Positions 53,859 to 64,000 of a stretch of DNA of 64,000 nt are shown here, piece by piece (position 1 is the stretch's first letter; the number at the start of each line of letters is the position of its first letter). The position numbers were made by a program, and so were the translations under genes. Under the pieces are notes generated by a model, which was given only the letters and a program-made list of their open reading frames with translations, did no database searches and was not told where the DNA came from. Source of the stretch: Nothopassalora personata (lineage: Eukaryota > Ascomycota > Dothideomycetes > Mycosphaerellales > Mycosphaerellaceae); the NCBI GenBank assembly GCA_033816765.1, contig CM066292.1, forward strand, positions 3,906,001-3,970,000, read 5' to 3'.

Positions 53859-55577
53859 ATGCCAGAGCGTCAAACAGTGACGGGCGTCTACGGCCCAGGC
53901 ACATACACTGATGCGGACTTCATACCCGTTCCACAGGAGAGCAAGCGTCTTTTGAGGTACTTCGCTGAGAAGACTCCAGGATTCAACAGCGAAGCCGACT
54001 TTCTGGACAATGTCGGCTTTCACGGCCAAGACCTACCACTACTGCCAGGGCCAATAAAAGCACAACCTTTGGCGGCTGTACTCCAGGGCATGATAGGTCT
54101 AGCGGGTAAAGAAGTCAATATCCTACGTGGTATCGACACAGGCAAGGTATCTGTCGATACTGATCTGGCTGCTTTATATCCAGCTACTGTTGGATTGATA
54201 GAGATCGATGGCATGAAGGGAACTGAGATCCAGAAGAGCGGACTCCTGCAGAAAGTGGGTCTCGACATCGACCAAGGCATCATCTCGAAGACGCCGATGC
54301 GTTTCCGTTCGTGGGCAATCTTTCCAACCCGCGAGAAGAATGTTTGGTTCCAGTTCTTGAGCAGCCTTGACCCAGCAAGCTACCTCAAGGTCTTCGGCCT
54401 GGACGCAGACGATGCGAGTGTCACGACCAATGAAGAAGCATATGAAAAGATCAAGTCAGTCACGACAACGCATTCTGCTCGCGAGTTGGAGCACATTTGC
54501 GTAGAGCACGGCTTTTGCGGTCAAACGGCACTGTCGCCACAGGCATGGAGGCAGACCATGATGGGTAAAGCTGCGGCGAAACACCCCATGATCAACTACA
54601 AGAAGATCCGGGGCACAGATGACCTACCACCGATACCTCTACCGAAGAGCTCGGACAAACGACCACTGGCTGGCATAAAAGTCGTTGAGCTATCGCGTGT
54701 CATTGCAGGACCAGCTGTTGGCCAAGCACTCGCAGCACTGGGTGCGGATGTGATCAAGGTGCAAAGCGGAAACTTACCAGATCTCGGCTTCCTGTCAATC
54801 ACGCTAATGGCCGGCAAAAGAGTGTCGCAATTGGATCTGAGCAATGAGAAGGATCGTGCCGAGCTGCAGAGAACCCTCGAAGGTGCAGATGTGGTCGTCC
54901 AGGCTTTCCGCATGAAGTCGTTGGAACGCAAAGGTTTCGGCCTGGACGACATCGTCGAGCTTGCCAAAAAGCGCAACACTGGCATGGTCTATGTTGACAT
55001 CAACTGCTATGGACCTGATGGATACTATGCTGAGAGACCCGGATATCAGCAGATCGCGGACTGTGCTTCGGGTTGCAGCTACGTGATGGGTAAAGCATTC
55101 GGCTTGGAGGAAGGGACCGCGGTATTGCCATCACTGCCCATCGCAGACATGTTGACTGGAGCAGTAGGGGTGCTGGTCACCCTACTGGCCATCAGAGACC
55201 GCACGAAGGTCGGCGGAGCATACCACTCCCATGTGGCGCTCGTATCACTCGATACCGCTCAGCTGGAACCCGAGGTCGGCCTTTACCCGCTACGAATCGT
55301 CAAGCAAGTGCAAGACAAGTATCAATGGACACCCATGAGACCGCACCACATGGTTACGGATCTGCTTGACATTACGATCGCGGGCTGGAGGAATAATTCT
55401 AATGTTCTGGATCGAAAGGAGTACTACTCGGAATTCGAGACACAATTTGGCAAAAGTCACAAGATTCTTAACTTGCCGTTCAGGTTCGGAAACCAGGAGG
55501 CCTCTCCAAGATGGTTGCATGGTCCGGTGCCGAACGGTGGGCATCCGGGCAGGCTTCAGTGGCTAGCCGAGGCGTAG
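53859..55577 (+). CDS. Class III CoA-transferase (CaiB/BaiF family)
   Basis: Intronless 572-residue protein. The CoA-transferase III core starts at about residue 270 with PLAGIKVVELSRVIAGPAVGQ and LGADVIKV, then LDLSNEKDRAEL, ADVVVQAFR, NTGMVYVDINCYGPDG and LPIADMLTGAVGVLV. The N-terminal 265 residues form a second, more diverged half, as in the large fungal members of about 550-600 residues. Family enzymes move CoA between carboxylic acids or racemise 2-methylacyl-CoA. The substrate here is unknown. The start at 53859 (MPERQTVTGVYGPG) is the first ATG in the frame. The C end after PRWLHGPVP is short but the frame is intact. Confidence 0.88.
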   Translation: MPERQTVTGVYGPGTYTDADFIPVPQESKRLLRYFAEKTPGFNSEADFLDNVGFHGQDLPLLPGPIKAQPLAAVLQGMIGLAGKEVNILRGIDTGKVSVDTDLAALYPATVGLIEIDGMKGTEIQKSGLLQKVGLDIDQGIISKTPMRFRSWAIFPTREKNVWFQFLSSLDPASYLKVFGLDADDASVTTNEEAYEKIKSVTTTHSARELEHICVEHGFCGQTALSPQAWRQTMMGKAAAKHPMINYKKIRGTDDLPPIPLPKSSDKRPLAGIKVVELSRVIAGPAVGQALAALGADVIKVQSGNLPDLGFLSITLMAGKRVSQLDLSNEKDRAELQRTLEGADVVVQAFRMKSLERKGFGLDDIVELAKKRNTGMVYVDINCYGPDGYYAERPGYQQIADCASGCSYVMGKAFGLEEGTAVLPSLPIADMLTGAVGVLVTLLAIRDRTKVGGAYHSHVALVSLDTAQLEPEVGLYPLRIVKQVQDKYQWTPMRPHHMVTDLLDITIAGWRNNSNVLDRKEYYSEFETQFGKSHKILNLPFRFGNQEASPRWLHGPVPNGGHPGRLQWLAEA

Positions 55578-55632
55578 AGTCGCACGTCTGTGTAGCCTTC
55601 CAGCAATAATTACAGGTAGCTCAATGAAAAAT

Positions 55633-56503
55633 TTATGCCACGGCAGCTGATCCCAGTATAGCCATGAACCACATGCCATTCCATCTGCCTCTCTGACCAC
55701 TCGCACCCAATGGATCTTTGCCTTTGAGATGTAGCCTCGTCAAGACTCCTACAAACGATAGCAGGACCACCATCTCATCCCATAGGTCGTTCAGGACCTC
55801 GTGGAACCTTAATAAAGCTTGATGCTTCTGCCCTGATACGACCTGAAGGCTCGCGATCATGCTGTTCGAGCCCTCCTCTCGTAACTGATAGCTAGGGCTT
55901 GCGCCCAGCTTGTTTGACCGTATCCACACCACTTTGCGATTGCTACCAGGCAGAGTGAAAGAATATGATGCTGGATGAGGGTGCCCTGCTCGTGCTCGTG
56001 CTTGCGTGAGCGTCATCGGGGCTGACGAAGATCCGTTTGCGGCCGATGTGTTGATTTGAAAGTCATTGTGCGTGCTGGGAAAGGTGAGAAAGCAGCCGGT
56101 CGTGCTGTTGATCGTATTTATGCGTATCGTTGATGGCTTCTTCCTCTGTACATCTGCGTCAAGGCCGAATATAGATCCGTCCGGCGAGTAGATCTTAGCT
56201 CGTCCTGTCAAACCCTTGCCTGTACACATACTGTTAGCTGTGTTCGACTTTGGAAAAACGTCGTCCAGCGGGTCGAAGTGGAATCTATTCCCAGCAATCT
56301 GCCATCGTCTTGTTGTTTTGATGCTTTGCTCACGTACCTCTATGAAAGTGATAGTCGCGATACCTATCCGATGCTGTGGCCCTAGCTGAGTACGGGGGCA
56401 GGCCGCTTTCTGCTAAGGACCATGTGTCGTAAATGTCCGGGTTCGTGATGGGTGTCTTGGCCTCTGTCGTTGTTGTGGTCATTCTGGATGTCTTTGGAGT
56501 CAT
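55633..56503 (-). CDS. Uncharacterised protein, beta-rich with C-terminal hydrophobic segment
   Basis: Model of 273 residues from exons 56503-56334 and 56284-55633, joined by a 49-base intron (GTGAGC ... AATAG) that keeps frame (YHFHRGTFHFDPLDD). The N end is Thr-rich and polar. The body has alternating strands (AKIYSPDGSIFGLDADVQRK, STIRINTINSTTGCFLTF, KVVWIRSNKLGASPSYQLRE). Near the C end are two hydrophobic stretches (EMVVLLSFVGVLTRL and WNGMWFMAILGSAAVA) that may anchor it in a membrane. The pattern loosely recalls tubby-C2-like lipid-binding proteins, but I do not claim membership. The start is uncertain because no ATG lies further upstream in frame. It is followed by another membrane-protein gene on the same strand. 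Confidence 0.6.
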
Positions 56504-56925
56504 GACTGTTGCGGTCGGAGATGTGTTGTCTATGGCAGAACTACACTCCGTCACTGGCACCGACGATGTCTTTGTATAGCCATGAAGTTGATACAGCGCC
56601 ACACTTGGCGATTCTTGGCATTACGCAGCAGATCATCTTGTGCATGCTTGGACTCAAGACATTGCGAAGCCTGAATCTGTGCACTGACGCGCGCCACAAC
56701 GATCCGTTGAGCAAAGTCACGCGACATCATCAGGCCGCTTTCGCTTTGAAAATTCCCAACCCTTCAAATTCATCTGAACAACGGATTGGGCTGATAGGTG
56801 TAGCGTCCTTCGCTCGAAGATGTGAGCGGCATCTGATCCGAGTCCTCTTTGAGGTCAGTCCGCGGTACTTGCAGCTCCCCTGTCATAGATCAGTGCAGCC
56901 CTTGGCGATGTCTTCGCTGCGCATG

Positions 56926-57951
56926 CTAACCTCTGAATATTTCGAGAGCACTGACAAACGGCAGTATGAGCAAGAACATCGTCAACAGCTGCCCAAATGA
57001 CCAAGCCTGTTCTCCATTGTCTTGGAGGGGGGTCGAAGGGGTACCAAATGCTTGGCTAACCATTAGCACGCGTACAGCCGCACCCACTGCCATAGCCATC
57101 AGCACAACGAGCGAAGCACTTCGTACTATCGCGCCAAACCACTGCTTTCGCATATGGAGGTACCACGTGCCGAGGACGAAGATGATGCCTGTAGCGGCTA
57201 TGACCACAATGGTGCCCACTACGCTCAGGGTCTTGTTTCCTTGTCCGTCACTTGACTTTGCGTGCTCTTGCCAGACGCAGGCAATCGGCAGTGTCGGCGA
57301 GAGTTGCTCGAGGTTAGTCTAGTAGCGCATCGTCAGCATTATCACGCGAAAGATCTAGCGTGTGCAGTCGTAGCCTCTTCGTGCTTCCAGACGAGAGTGA
57401 TGTATTGCGCGACGCGCACCCACCTCCAGGACGAATATTCCAAAGACGATGCCAAGCACCATGTTGACAAACATGGCGAATTGTCTTAGCCAGCGTAACA
57501 CCCAGTCCCTTTTGTAGTCTTGTACCAATGCTAGCAAGCTCGCGAAATTGGTGGCAGTCGACAGCAGACTGAGCATCGATATGATGAAAAAGTGATACGG
57601 TATCATATCGTTGACGCGGGCTAGTCCGACAGCCTGGATGAGTATTCCCTCGAGGAGCCTGTGGCGATTAGTGAAGGACGCGAGCGACGTAGCCGCTCAG
57701 TCGGAGTATGCCTCCAGAAGCACTCACATCTGATCCGACAGCCCATTGAGGATCTTGCGCAGGATTGTCCTTGGGCTTGCCAGTCGCTGAATTGGGCGCA
57801 CCTCGGAAAACACGATAAAGGCACTCAATAACAGCGCTAGGGCGGCGGTGACGATGAAGGCCAGCAGGATACCGGCACCCGCGACACCAGCATCGGAGCG
57901 TGCATTGCTGGGCGCGCTCTTGCAGTCTACCGTAATCTCTTCGAAAGCCAT
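56926..57951 (-). CDS. Uncharacterised multi-pass membrane protein
   Basis: Model of 283 residues from exons 57951-57728, 57658-57424 and 57318-56926. Introns use GTGAGT to CCACAG (69 bases) and GTGGGT to ACTAG (105 bases, with a CTGAC branch point), and all phases agree. Six to seven hydrophobic segments are visible, including GILLAFIVTAALALLLSAFIV, FFIISMLSLLSTATNFASLL, FAMFVNMVLGIVFGIFVLE, TIVVIAATGIIFVLGTWYLH and LLTMFLLILPFVSALEI. The motif LLEGILIQAVGLARVNDMIPYHFF recalls a group of conserved fungal membrane proteins without known function. The N end has a short lumenal loop with one Cys. Confidence 0.7.
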
Positions 57952-58649
57952 GGTATCGCGTCGTGCAGTGGAGGCTGACGGGAGGCGCGCGCAACGTGAG
58001 ACGAGAGAGAAGAAGAGTGAAGTAATACTCAGCCTCTTGTCGATCAGCCCATATATGCTACTACTGGACATGCACACCAGCCAACGGTCATAGGTTCCCC
58101 TCAGGAAGCGCTGTCGGTAGGCAGGTCAAGAATGTTTTGTTTCAAACCTGAGACTAGGCAGATTTAATGACGACATAAATCGTGTATAAGAGCGTCACGT
58201 GCGATCATAAAGTAACAGCAGCCCGGGCTCCTAGAGAGGCCCTACAGCATAACGTATACGAACTTCTTGTTGTTAAAGAGTCTCCATAACAGCCAGCACT
58301 ATACCTCCTCGGTAGCTGACTTCTATTTCCGTCCTTTTGTATATAGATATAACACGACGTGCAGATGCCGCCACCACGTTTCTCGGACACTACTCAGGCA
58401 CACTCTACGAGAGCTAGTATGTCTGGCAGTAGCCTTGCGCATAGTAATTCGTAGTAGCCTTGCGCATGACGATTGGCACCCTCTAGCACCAAATGCCGTG
58501 GGTCGATGTTCACCACGCAACGAAGTGCCCTAGACAGTAGACCTCGGCATTGAGTAGCAGCACCCGATGCCACATTTCTGACTCGATGGTCTTGCTGTCT
58601 CTCGCACCACCCACCACTGACTGTAGTAACAACCTTCCGTTAGCTCAGC
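57952..58649. other. Intergenic, divergent promoters
   Basis: Separates the membrane-protein gene from the thioesterase gene. A 15-bp direct repeat (AGTAGCCTTGCGCAT) occurs twice near 58425-58470. No gene seen. Confidence 0.5.
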
Positions 58650-59282
58650 ATGGCGATGCCCCGGGCGAGAGAGGACTGGGAGCTTAGCAAGAAGATCCCT
58701 TCTGCCATCCACCAAGCCACCGTCGACCACTTCAAAGCCCAAACATGGACACGGCCGACGCTCGGAGACCCCACCTTCCGCATCGTCTCTATGTCCCGCG
58801 GCGTTACACACGGCGGCGATGGTCATACGCTGATGGGGAGGACATGGAACAGTGACACCACCGTCCCGCACCTCCTCTCCTTGTCACGGCCTTCCTCCGC
58901 AGCAGATCCGTCCAGCTTCCCGCAGTCTGAGGCAGAAAGAGCAGAAGTGCGAAGATTCTACACGTTTGGAAAAGACTTGAATGCCCACCCGAACTTGCTA
59001 CATGGTGGTGTGATAGGCTGCATACTGGACAGCACCCTTGGCGGCGTGGTCGCCATGGCGTTGAGCCAGACTGCCGAGACCAGCACAATATTTACCGTCC
59101 AGCTGAACATCAGCTACAATAAGCCTGTCAGGACCCCGGGCACCGTCATGCTGCGCAGCTGGGTCACTAAGATCGAGGGCAATGGTCGCAAAGTGTGGGC
59201 TAAGGGCGTAGTTGAGGGAGAAGGTGGTGTAGTGCATGCGGTTGCCGAAGGCATGTGGCTGGGTGCCAAAGGAAAGCTCTAG
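58650..59282 (+). CDS. Hotdog-fold thioesterase (4HBT / PaaI-like)
   Basis: Intronless 210-residue protein. The C-terminal half is a hotdog domain: NAHPNLLHGGVIGCILDSTLG at about 111-131 with the His-Gly-Gly motif, TVQLNISYNKPVRTPGTVML and KVWAKGVVEGEGGVVHAVAEG. The N-terminal 90 residues are helical and polar, as in fungal THEM4-like acyl-CoA thioesterases. It probably hydrolyses an acyl-CoA; the chain length is unknown. It runs towards a dead permease gene on the other strand. Confidence 0.88.
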   Translation: MAMPRAREDWELSKKIPSAIHQATVDHFKAQTWTRPTLGDPTFRIVSMSRGVTHGGDGHTLMGRTWNSDTTVPHLLSLSRPSSAADPSSFPQSEAERAEVRRFYTFGKDLNAHPNLLHGGVIGCILDSTLGGVVAMALSQTAETSTIFTVQLNISYNKPVRTPGTVMLRSWVTKIEGNGRKVWAKGVVEGEGGVVHAVAEGMWLGAKGKL

Positions 59283-59373
59283 TCGTCTGGGCACTGAGTA
59301 CACCACGACTGAGGCTGACACTGCATACTGGGCTGCTGTCTTTCGCCAACACCGTCTACTGCTATAACCACCA

Positions 59374-60015
59374 CTATCTGACTGCGTTTACCCTTCCTGC
59401 GCTGGACCTTTGTGGCTGGTCCGATATGCTTTCATGCCTCGCAACAAACACAAAGTATAGTATTGCCATTGCCAAGACGACAGCGCGAACAGGTAATGCC
59501 CAGTTGAAGCCCGAAGCGGTCACTGGTGTTTCGAGCGGCCAGAAACTCCAAAAGAACGCCCACAGCGAGTAAAGAAAAGCCGCTGCGTTGAGAGGGCACG
59601 TCGAGTCTGCCGAGGAAGAACGTGGCTTCTGACAACGTGTCGGGGTGATACACTCGTCGCCAAAGCATACAGCCGATTGGCATCGAATAGCATTGCAACA
59701 ATGAGGCGGTCAGAAGAGAGGTGATGGCATACAACGCCACCGGGCTTTCAACGTAGATCATCGAGAGCAAGATCCCAACAATGCACGAAAATGTGCAGGC
59801 ATTGACCGGATGACTTTTCGGCTGCACCCTACGCAGCAGATGCGGAAATCGCAAGCCTCAGTCTCACGAGAACGAGAACAGATCCCGTGTTACAACATCC
59901 AGAAAGGTAATGTTGGATGCTATGAGAAGGAAGCAGGTGATGGTGAGGATGACTGTGAACCACAGAACAGACATGGCCTGTTCCATGATGTAAACTGCCA
60001 GGTACGTGTGACGAC
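59374..60015 (-). pseudogene. Amino-acid/choline-type permease, C-terminal remnant
   Basis: The frame carries YESPVALYAITSLLTASLLQ-like spans (IVGILLSMIYVESPVALYAI), PIGCMLWRRVYHPDTL and FFLGRLDVP, the C-terminal third of APC-family GABA, choline or basic amino-acid permeases. A one-base insertion at about 59592-59598 shifts the frame; reading the next frame restores PLNAAAFLYSLWAFFWSFWP and a normal end at 59374. Upstream, FSFS-stop-D-stop-GLRFP has TGA twice (59866-59864 and 59860-59858) where Arg is expected, each explained by CGA to TGA. The N-terminal two thirds are missing. The gene cannot work. Confidence 0.82.
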
Positions 60016-60128
60016 GGCTCACGGGACCCTATCTTTTAGGGGCTGTTATCGCGTTATGGTAAGTTGATTGGTATCACTTGATTTGGGCTCATATAATAGG
60101 TGTTTCAAAAGCAGGCAATATACTCTCT

Positions 60129-60400
60129 AGCATTGAAGGTGCTGCAAATAATAAGACTTTAGGTGACTAATCAACATCAGCTGGTTCTTGGCCGCTGATG
60201 CCTTAGGTTTGATGGGCTGTAGCCTGATTGCACGCTTAGATCGTGACATACTCGACTTGTCCTCCCTTTCGGAACACGATCGGTAGCGAGAGCATGCACG
60301 CAACGGGTTATGTGAAGAGCCTCGACGGCCATGCTTATCTACGGCCAAATCTTCACGACATCTGCAAATCTTGGTAGTCCAGGTACCGACAGCAATTGCC
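60129..60400. repeat. Less mutated relative of the repeat at 52983
   Basis: Shares ATTGAAGGTGCTGCAAAT, CTTAGGTTT and GTAGCCT in order with 52983-53110 and retains a higher GC content. It separates the permease remnant from the carboxylesterase. Its right limit is unknown. Confidence 0.55.
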
Positions 60401-60641
60401 AAGACGCCGTTCGTCTGAACCGATGTTGTGCCTGATGTGCAAAGCCCGTAGCGTGGATGATGCACTACCTCCAGCTTGGCCGGACAGCGGCATTGGAGTC
60501 TCTTATCTACTGTCCTACGGAGACATGGCATGGTGTTCCGTTCCGTTAACGGAACATGATTACGTAGGTAAAGTCACGACATTCACGACAATCGCGCGAT
60601 TCGTCTCGACAGCAACACCTTCGTTGCTTCAAGTCGTTGCC

Positions 60642-62361
60642 ATGTGGAAACCGGCAGTCTGTCTGGCCATTGGGCAACAAGTTCTTGCCTCTTCTGCAGT
60701 ACCGGTGGCGTTCCTCGAGGGCTATGGCGCTTTCCAAGGTCTCACAGTGAGCAGTTCGCTCACGAACGATACACTGCCTGCGCCTGTCGATGCATGGCTT
60801 GGCATCGATTATGCTGTGCAACCAGTAGGGGAGCGCAGATTCCGACCAGTGGAGGATCGGCCAGCAGCTTTCAATGGAACACGCGCAGCATCTTCATATG
60901 GTAAAGTCTGCGTGCAAGACCCCAGCGAGATACCCTATGAGCAAGACGAAGCTTGCCTGAGCTTCAATGTCTTCCGCACAGCAGGCGTGTCTCTCGAGCA
61001 AAAACTTCCCACACTCGTATGGATCTATGGAGGTACGATGTCAAACGCGGAACTCTGTACTTGGCACACAGCTAACGTTTCTCTGGTGCACAGGAGGTTT
61101 TGTAGCTGGGTCTGCTCGCAGTCTAGATGGTGCGGCGTTTGTGGCTTCGTCGAAGCAGCCTATTGCCGTTGTCACGTTCAATTACCGCATCAACTCACTG
61201 GGCTTCTTGCCGTCAACGTTGTTCGAGGAGGAGGGCCTATTGAACTTGGGACTTTTGGACCAGCGCTTCCTGCTGGAGTTTCTGCAAGATCACCTGGCTT
61301 CCTTTGGTGGTGACCCCGAGCAGATTACTCTCGGTGGTCGGTCGGCAGGCGCACATTCGACCGGAATCCATTATTTCCACAACTACGGCAACGACACGGG
61401 AAAGCCACTGTTCGCCCGTGTCATTCACCAGTCTGGATCTGTTACGGCTCGAGCGTTCCCAAACGCAACCTATCCACAATATCAGTCAGATTTCAGGCGT
61501 TTTATGGGGGCGCTCAACTGCTCCACCAATGTAACCAATGCTGCAGCGCTGAGATGCCTTCGAACTGCACCGATCGATGCTATCCAAGCCATCAGTGCGC
61601 AAATATATGCTGATGGAGCGCCAACCATCACGTGGCCGTTTCAGCCAACACTAGGAGGGGTCCTACTGGAGCGTCCTGGCTCAGTATCCGGTATTGAGGG
61701 CATGTTCTTCCACATCCCAGCCATCACCTCCCATGTCAATGACGAGGGCAAATACTACACTCCTGGTGACCTGCAAACGAATAACGACTTCCTCAACTTC
61801 ATGCAGAATACAAGTCCTTTCATGAACATGACAGACATTGCTATCATGAACGAGCTGTACCCTGACCCAGTCGCTCATCCCGACTCGCCATATAGCAGTT
61901 CGCCAAACAGCACGCAGTACAACCGCCTCTCTGAAGCTTGGTCGGACTACGCCTATATCTGTCCTAGCCGAGAAACAGCATACAGAGTGTCAAAAGCAGG
62001 CGTGCCGATTTGGCGCCTGCATTTCAAGACACCGGATACGCCGCTGGAGTACGTATCGTGGCGTGGCATCCCGCACACCTCGGACACTCGATACACTTGG
62101 GCATCGAAGCAAGTGCCATTCGAGGTCACCGGTCAGATCTACCACGCATACCTCGCCAGCTTCGTCGCCACTGGTGACCCGAATGCATTGCGCCTCGAGG
62201 GCACTCCCGAGTGGCCGCAGTATGATGGCAGCAAGGGCGCAAATGCCGAGCAGCTTCTGGTGAATCCAGGCAACTTTACAGTGGTGGAGCGAGACTCGTA
62301 CCGCAGAGCCCAGTGTGATTTTTGGAACGACGAGCAGCGTGCTGTCCGGCTGAACAAGTAG
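60642..62361 (+). CDS. Type B carboxylesterase / lipase family protein
   Basis: Predicted 552-residue secreted protein from exons 60642-61032 and 61094-62361. The 61-base intron (GTACGA to GCACAG) restores WIYGGGFVAGSA, the oxyanion-hole motif. A signal peptide starts MWKPAVCLAIGQQVLASS. The nucleophile elbow is GGRSAGAH (Ser about 214); most family members have Glu before this Ser (GESAG), here Arg. The acid residue probably lies in HVNDEGKYY and the His in GIPHTSDTRY. Several NxS/T sites suggest glycosylation. Such enzymes hydrolyse carboxylic esters, including lipids and feruloyl or cholinesters; the substrate is unknown. An upstream in-frame ATG at 60396 exists, but the extension lies in repeat sequence and hides the signal peptide. 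Confidence 0.88.
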
Positions 62362-62486
62362 TCGGGATACGAGGCGCCGTGCAGATGACATGCGTGGACA
62401 TTCGCTCGTAGAACCGGACGGGTTAGTAGAAGCTTTGCATGTCATTGCTGGAGGGTTAATGTTAGAACTCAAAGATGGGGAGAAGG

Positions 62487-62830
62487 TCACCCTGAACGAA
62501 AGGGTTTGCAGATGGGCCGTTTTGATCGTGCGGCCTTCGTCACTGCTGCGAAATTGGCATTTAGTTCGCCTGTGTTACTCAAGATTGGTGCCAGGCCGGC
62601 GGCGTTGATGACAGCGGCGTAGTCATATGGCAGTATAGCGCTCTTGATGTTGTCGCTGTCGAGCCGCGCACAACAGCAGTAGCGCATGCTTTGGCTTCTT
62701 CAGGTAGACTACGACTTGATGGTCGTGTGCAACCAGCGAACGGAATAGTCGGGATCCAACGTTCCCGGTCGCACCTGGGAGGTGGAGCGTGTGAATAGTG
62801 AGCTGTTGTGGCGATGCAGGGCGAGTCTTG
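62487..62830 (-). pseudogene. Broken NAD(P)-binding (SDR/NmrA-like) gene
   Basis: Pieces of one Rossmann-fold protein appear in different frames: PGATGNVGSRLFRSLVAHDH, then LPEEAKACATAVVRGS, then LDSDNIKSAILPYDYAAVIN followed by AAGLAP. The order is that of NAD(P)-dependent epimerase or NmrA-like proteins, but at least two frame changes separate them and no splice signals reconcile them. The downstream half of such a gene is not visible. Confidence 0.6.
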
Positions 62831-64000
62831 CAAGACTGGTGTGCGACGGCTTTGCTGAGGTGTTCTAGTTCGCTTATATCATGACTTTGCTTACCTGTAA
62901 TGCCTGCATTGCGCCGTCTCTCGACAGTGTGATGAAGTCGGCGCCGAATCGATGACCAACAGTGAGATAGCTTGTGAAGGAGTAGATGTTTGGAGCGGCA
63001 GGAGAAGCCACATTCCGTTGGGATTTTGATCAGCCCACATTTCATGCTGTTTGACTAGTAAGTCTGTCACCTGCTACATGACCTCGTCTGACTTGCAACC
63101 AGCATCGCAATCTACACAATCACAAGGGGAACTACACATATCTCAAAGACGTCTCTACGCATCAGGCATGGATCCTTCTGCGCAAACGATATGGCTAATG
63201 TTCGGGCCGCCATTGCGCCTTGCGAGAACATGACAGCAGCTGGGCTACTTGGCAGACCCGGCGGCGACTCGTGCGCAGATGTCTTCAAGCCGATGTTGCT
63301 GTCCTGCCGTGTAGACTGCGTGCTTGCATGTGGTGGTGGTGCTGCTGTCTTCTCGACTCGGCTCGCCGCCAACTTCGCCCGGCCATCCGTTCTCTTACAG
63401 AGCGCAGTCCAGTCCATATGTACCACACTGAGATTATACTACGAGGTAGATCACGCCATGAAGCTAGCTCTGCAATGCAGCATATCCTCCTTTAAGTTAG
63501 CAGGCCCTGTAGCAGACACTCGCTTTATCGTTTCTCCCTCAAGTAGTAGGGTTCAAGAAAACTCTACTATAGATAAGCCTAGAATGACGAGGATATAGGC
63601 TGTAATCACACTGCTGCTCACATCCCTCGAGCAATATCCTGAGTTAGACAGAATCACAGCGGCGCCTACAAGACCTTCACATATGTCCCTTTTTCGTGCA
63701 GTCATAGGTCACCAAATCACAAGCTTCACCACCATCGAGGGCTCAGATGTCTGCATTGCTCGTACTATGACGGAACATCGCTTTACCATTGCACCATAGA
63801 CGAGACGACACGTCTTCTCAGGTACGAACAGCCATCGTCCAACCACATAATTCAGCATGTCAAGATTGCCATTGTACAAACAGCTGTCTGCTGGGATGAA
63901 GCTCGATCGGGTGTCATGACATACATCCGCCAGAGCATGCCGCTGCAGCACCGCACGATCGCATTAATGCATCTGGTTCTCACCATTGGCATGCATGATG
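62831..64000. other. No supported gene to the right edge
   Basis: Short overlapping frames on both strands with no recognised motif. A gene lying mainly beyond the right edge cannot be excluded. Confidence 0.45.

Noticed and set aside
1..64000. CRISPR arrays, bacterial-type operons, riboswitches or a prophage
   Set aside because: The window is eukaryotic: spliced genes, RIP and fungal families. The tandem repeats at 45256-47585 are coding and contiguous, without spacers.

Overview
This is a window of filamentous ascomycete nuclear DNA. Genes carry short introns of about 36 to 120 bases with fungal splice signals, intergenic gaps are short, the protein families are typical of Pezizomycotina (ENA-type cation ATPase, NmrA-like oxidoreductase, Zn2Cys6 regulator, PSI and six-hairpin proteins), and repeats carry the C-to-T scars of repeat-induced point mutation (RIP). 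A Dothideomycete such as a Mycosphaerellales member fits, but this is inference.

Layout. 1-2198 has no gene I can support. 2199-7747 holds an ENA-type P-type ATPase, a small PSI-domain membrane protein and a NAP-family histone chaperone. 8515-9708 (minus) is an NmrA-like protein with a GC-AG intron. 10767-17301 is a structurally complete but RIP-mutated Copia LTR retrotransposon, with a 5-bp target duplication and an extra reading frame after RNase H. 18516-18869 is a small inverted-repeat element. 20221-25992 (minus) encodes a 1923-residue OB-fold protein of the Cdc13/POT1 type. 26567-33957 groups a Zn2Cys6 regulator, indoleamine 2,3-dioxygenase, kynureninase (the last two divergent from a 500-bp promoter) and a SAM-dependent methyltransferase: a possible tryptophan/kynurenine module.

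34180-36630 has a tentative small membrane protein and a candidate small secreted protein. 37324-39136 is a degenerate DNA transposon with an 8-bp target duplication. Then come a membrane-anchored six-hairpin glycosidase-like protein, a broken yellow/royal-jelly-family gene, an amidase fragment, and a secreted, Kex2-site-bearing, strongly tandem-repeated protein (45140-48403). 49398-51398 is the rRNA methyltransferase Nop2.

51900-53650 is a graveyard of gene fragments next to a RIP-altered repeat whose less altered relative lies at about 60129. 53859-59282 holds a class III CoA-transferase, two uncharacterised proteins and a hotdog thioesterase. A dead amino-acid permease (59374-60015), a type B carboxylesterase (60642-62361) and a broken NAD(P)-binding gene follow. 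The last kilobase shows nothing I can support.

Intron positions were read by eye from frame continuity and splice motifs, without transcript data. Family names rest on motif recognition, not on database searches.
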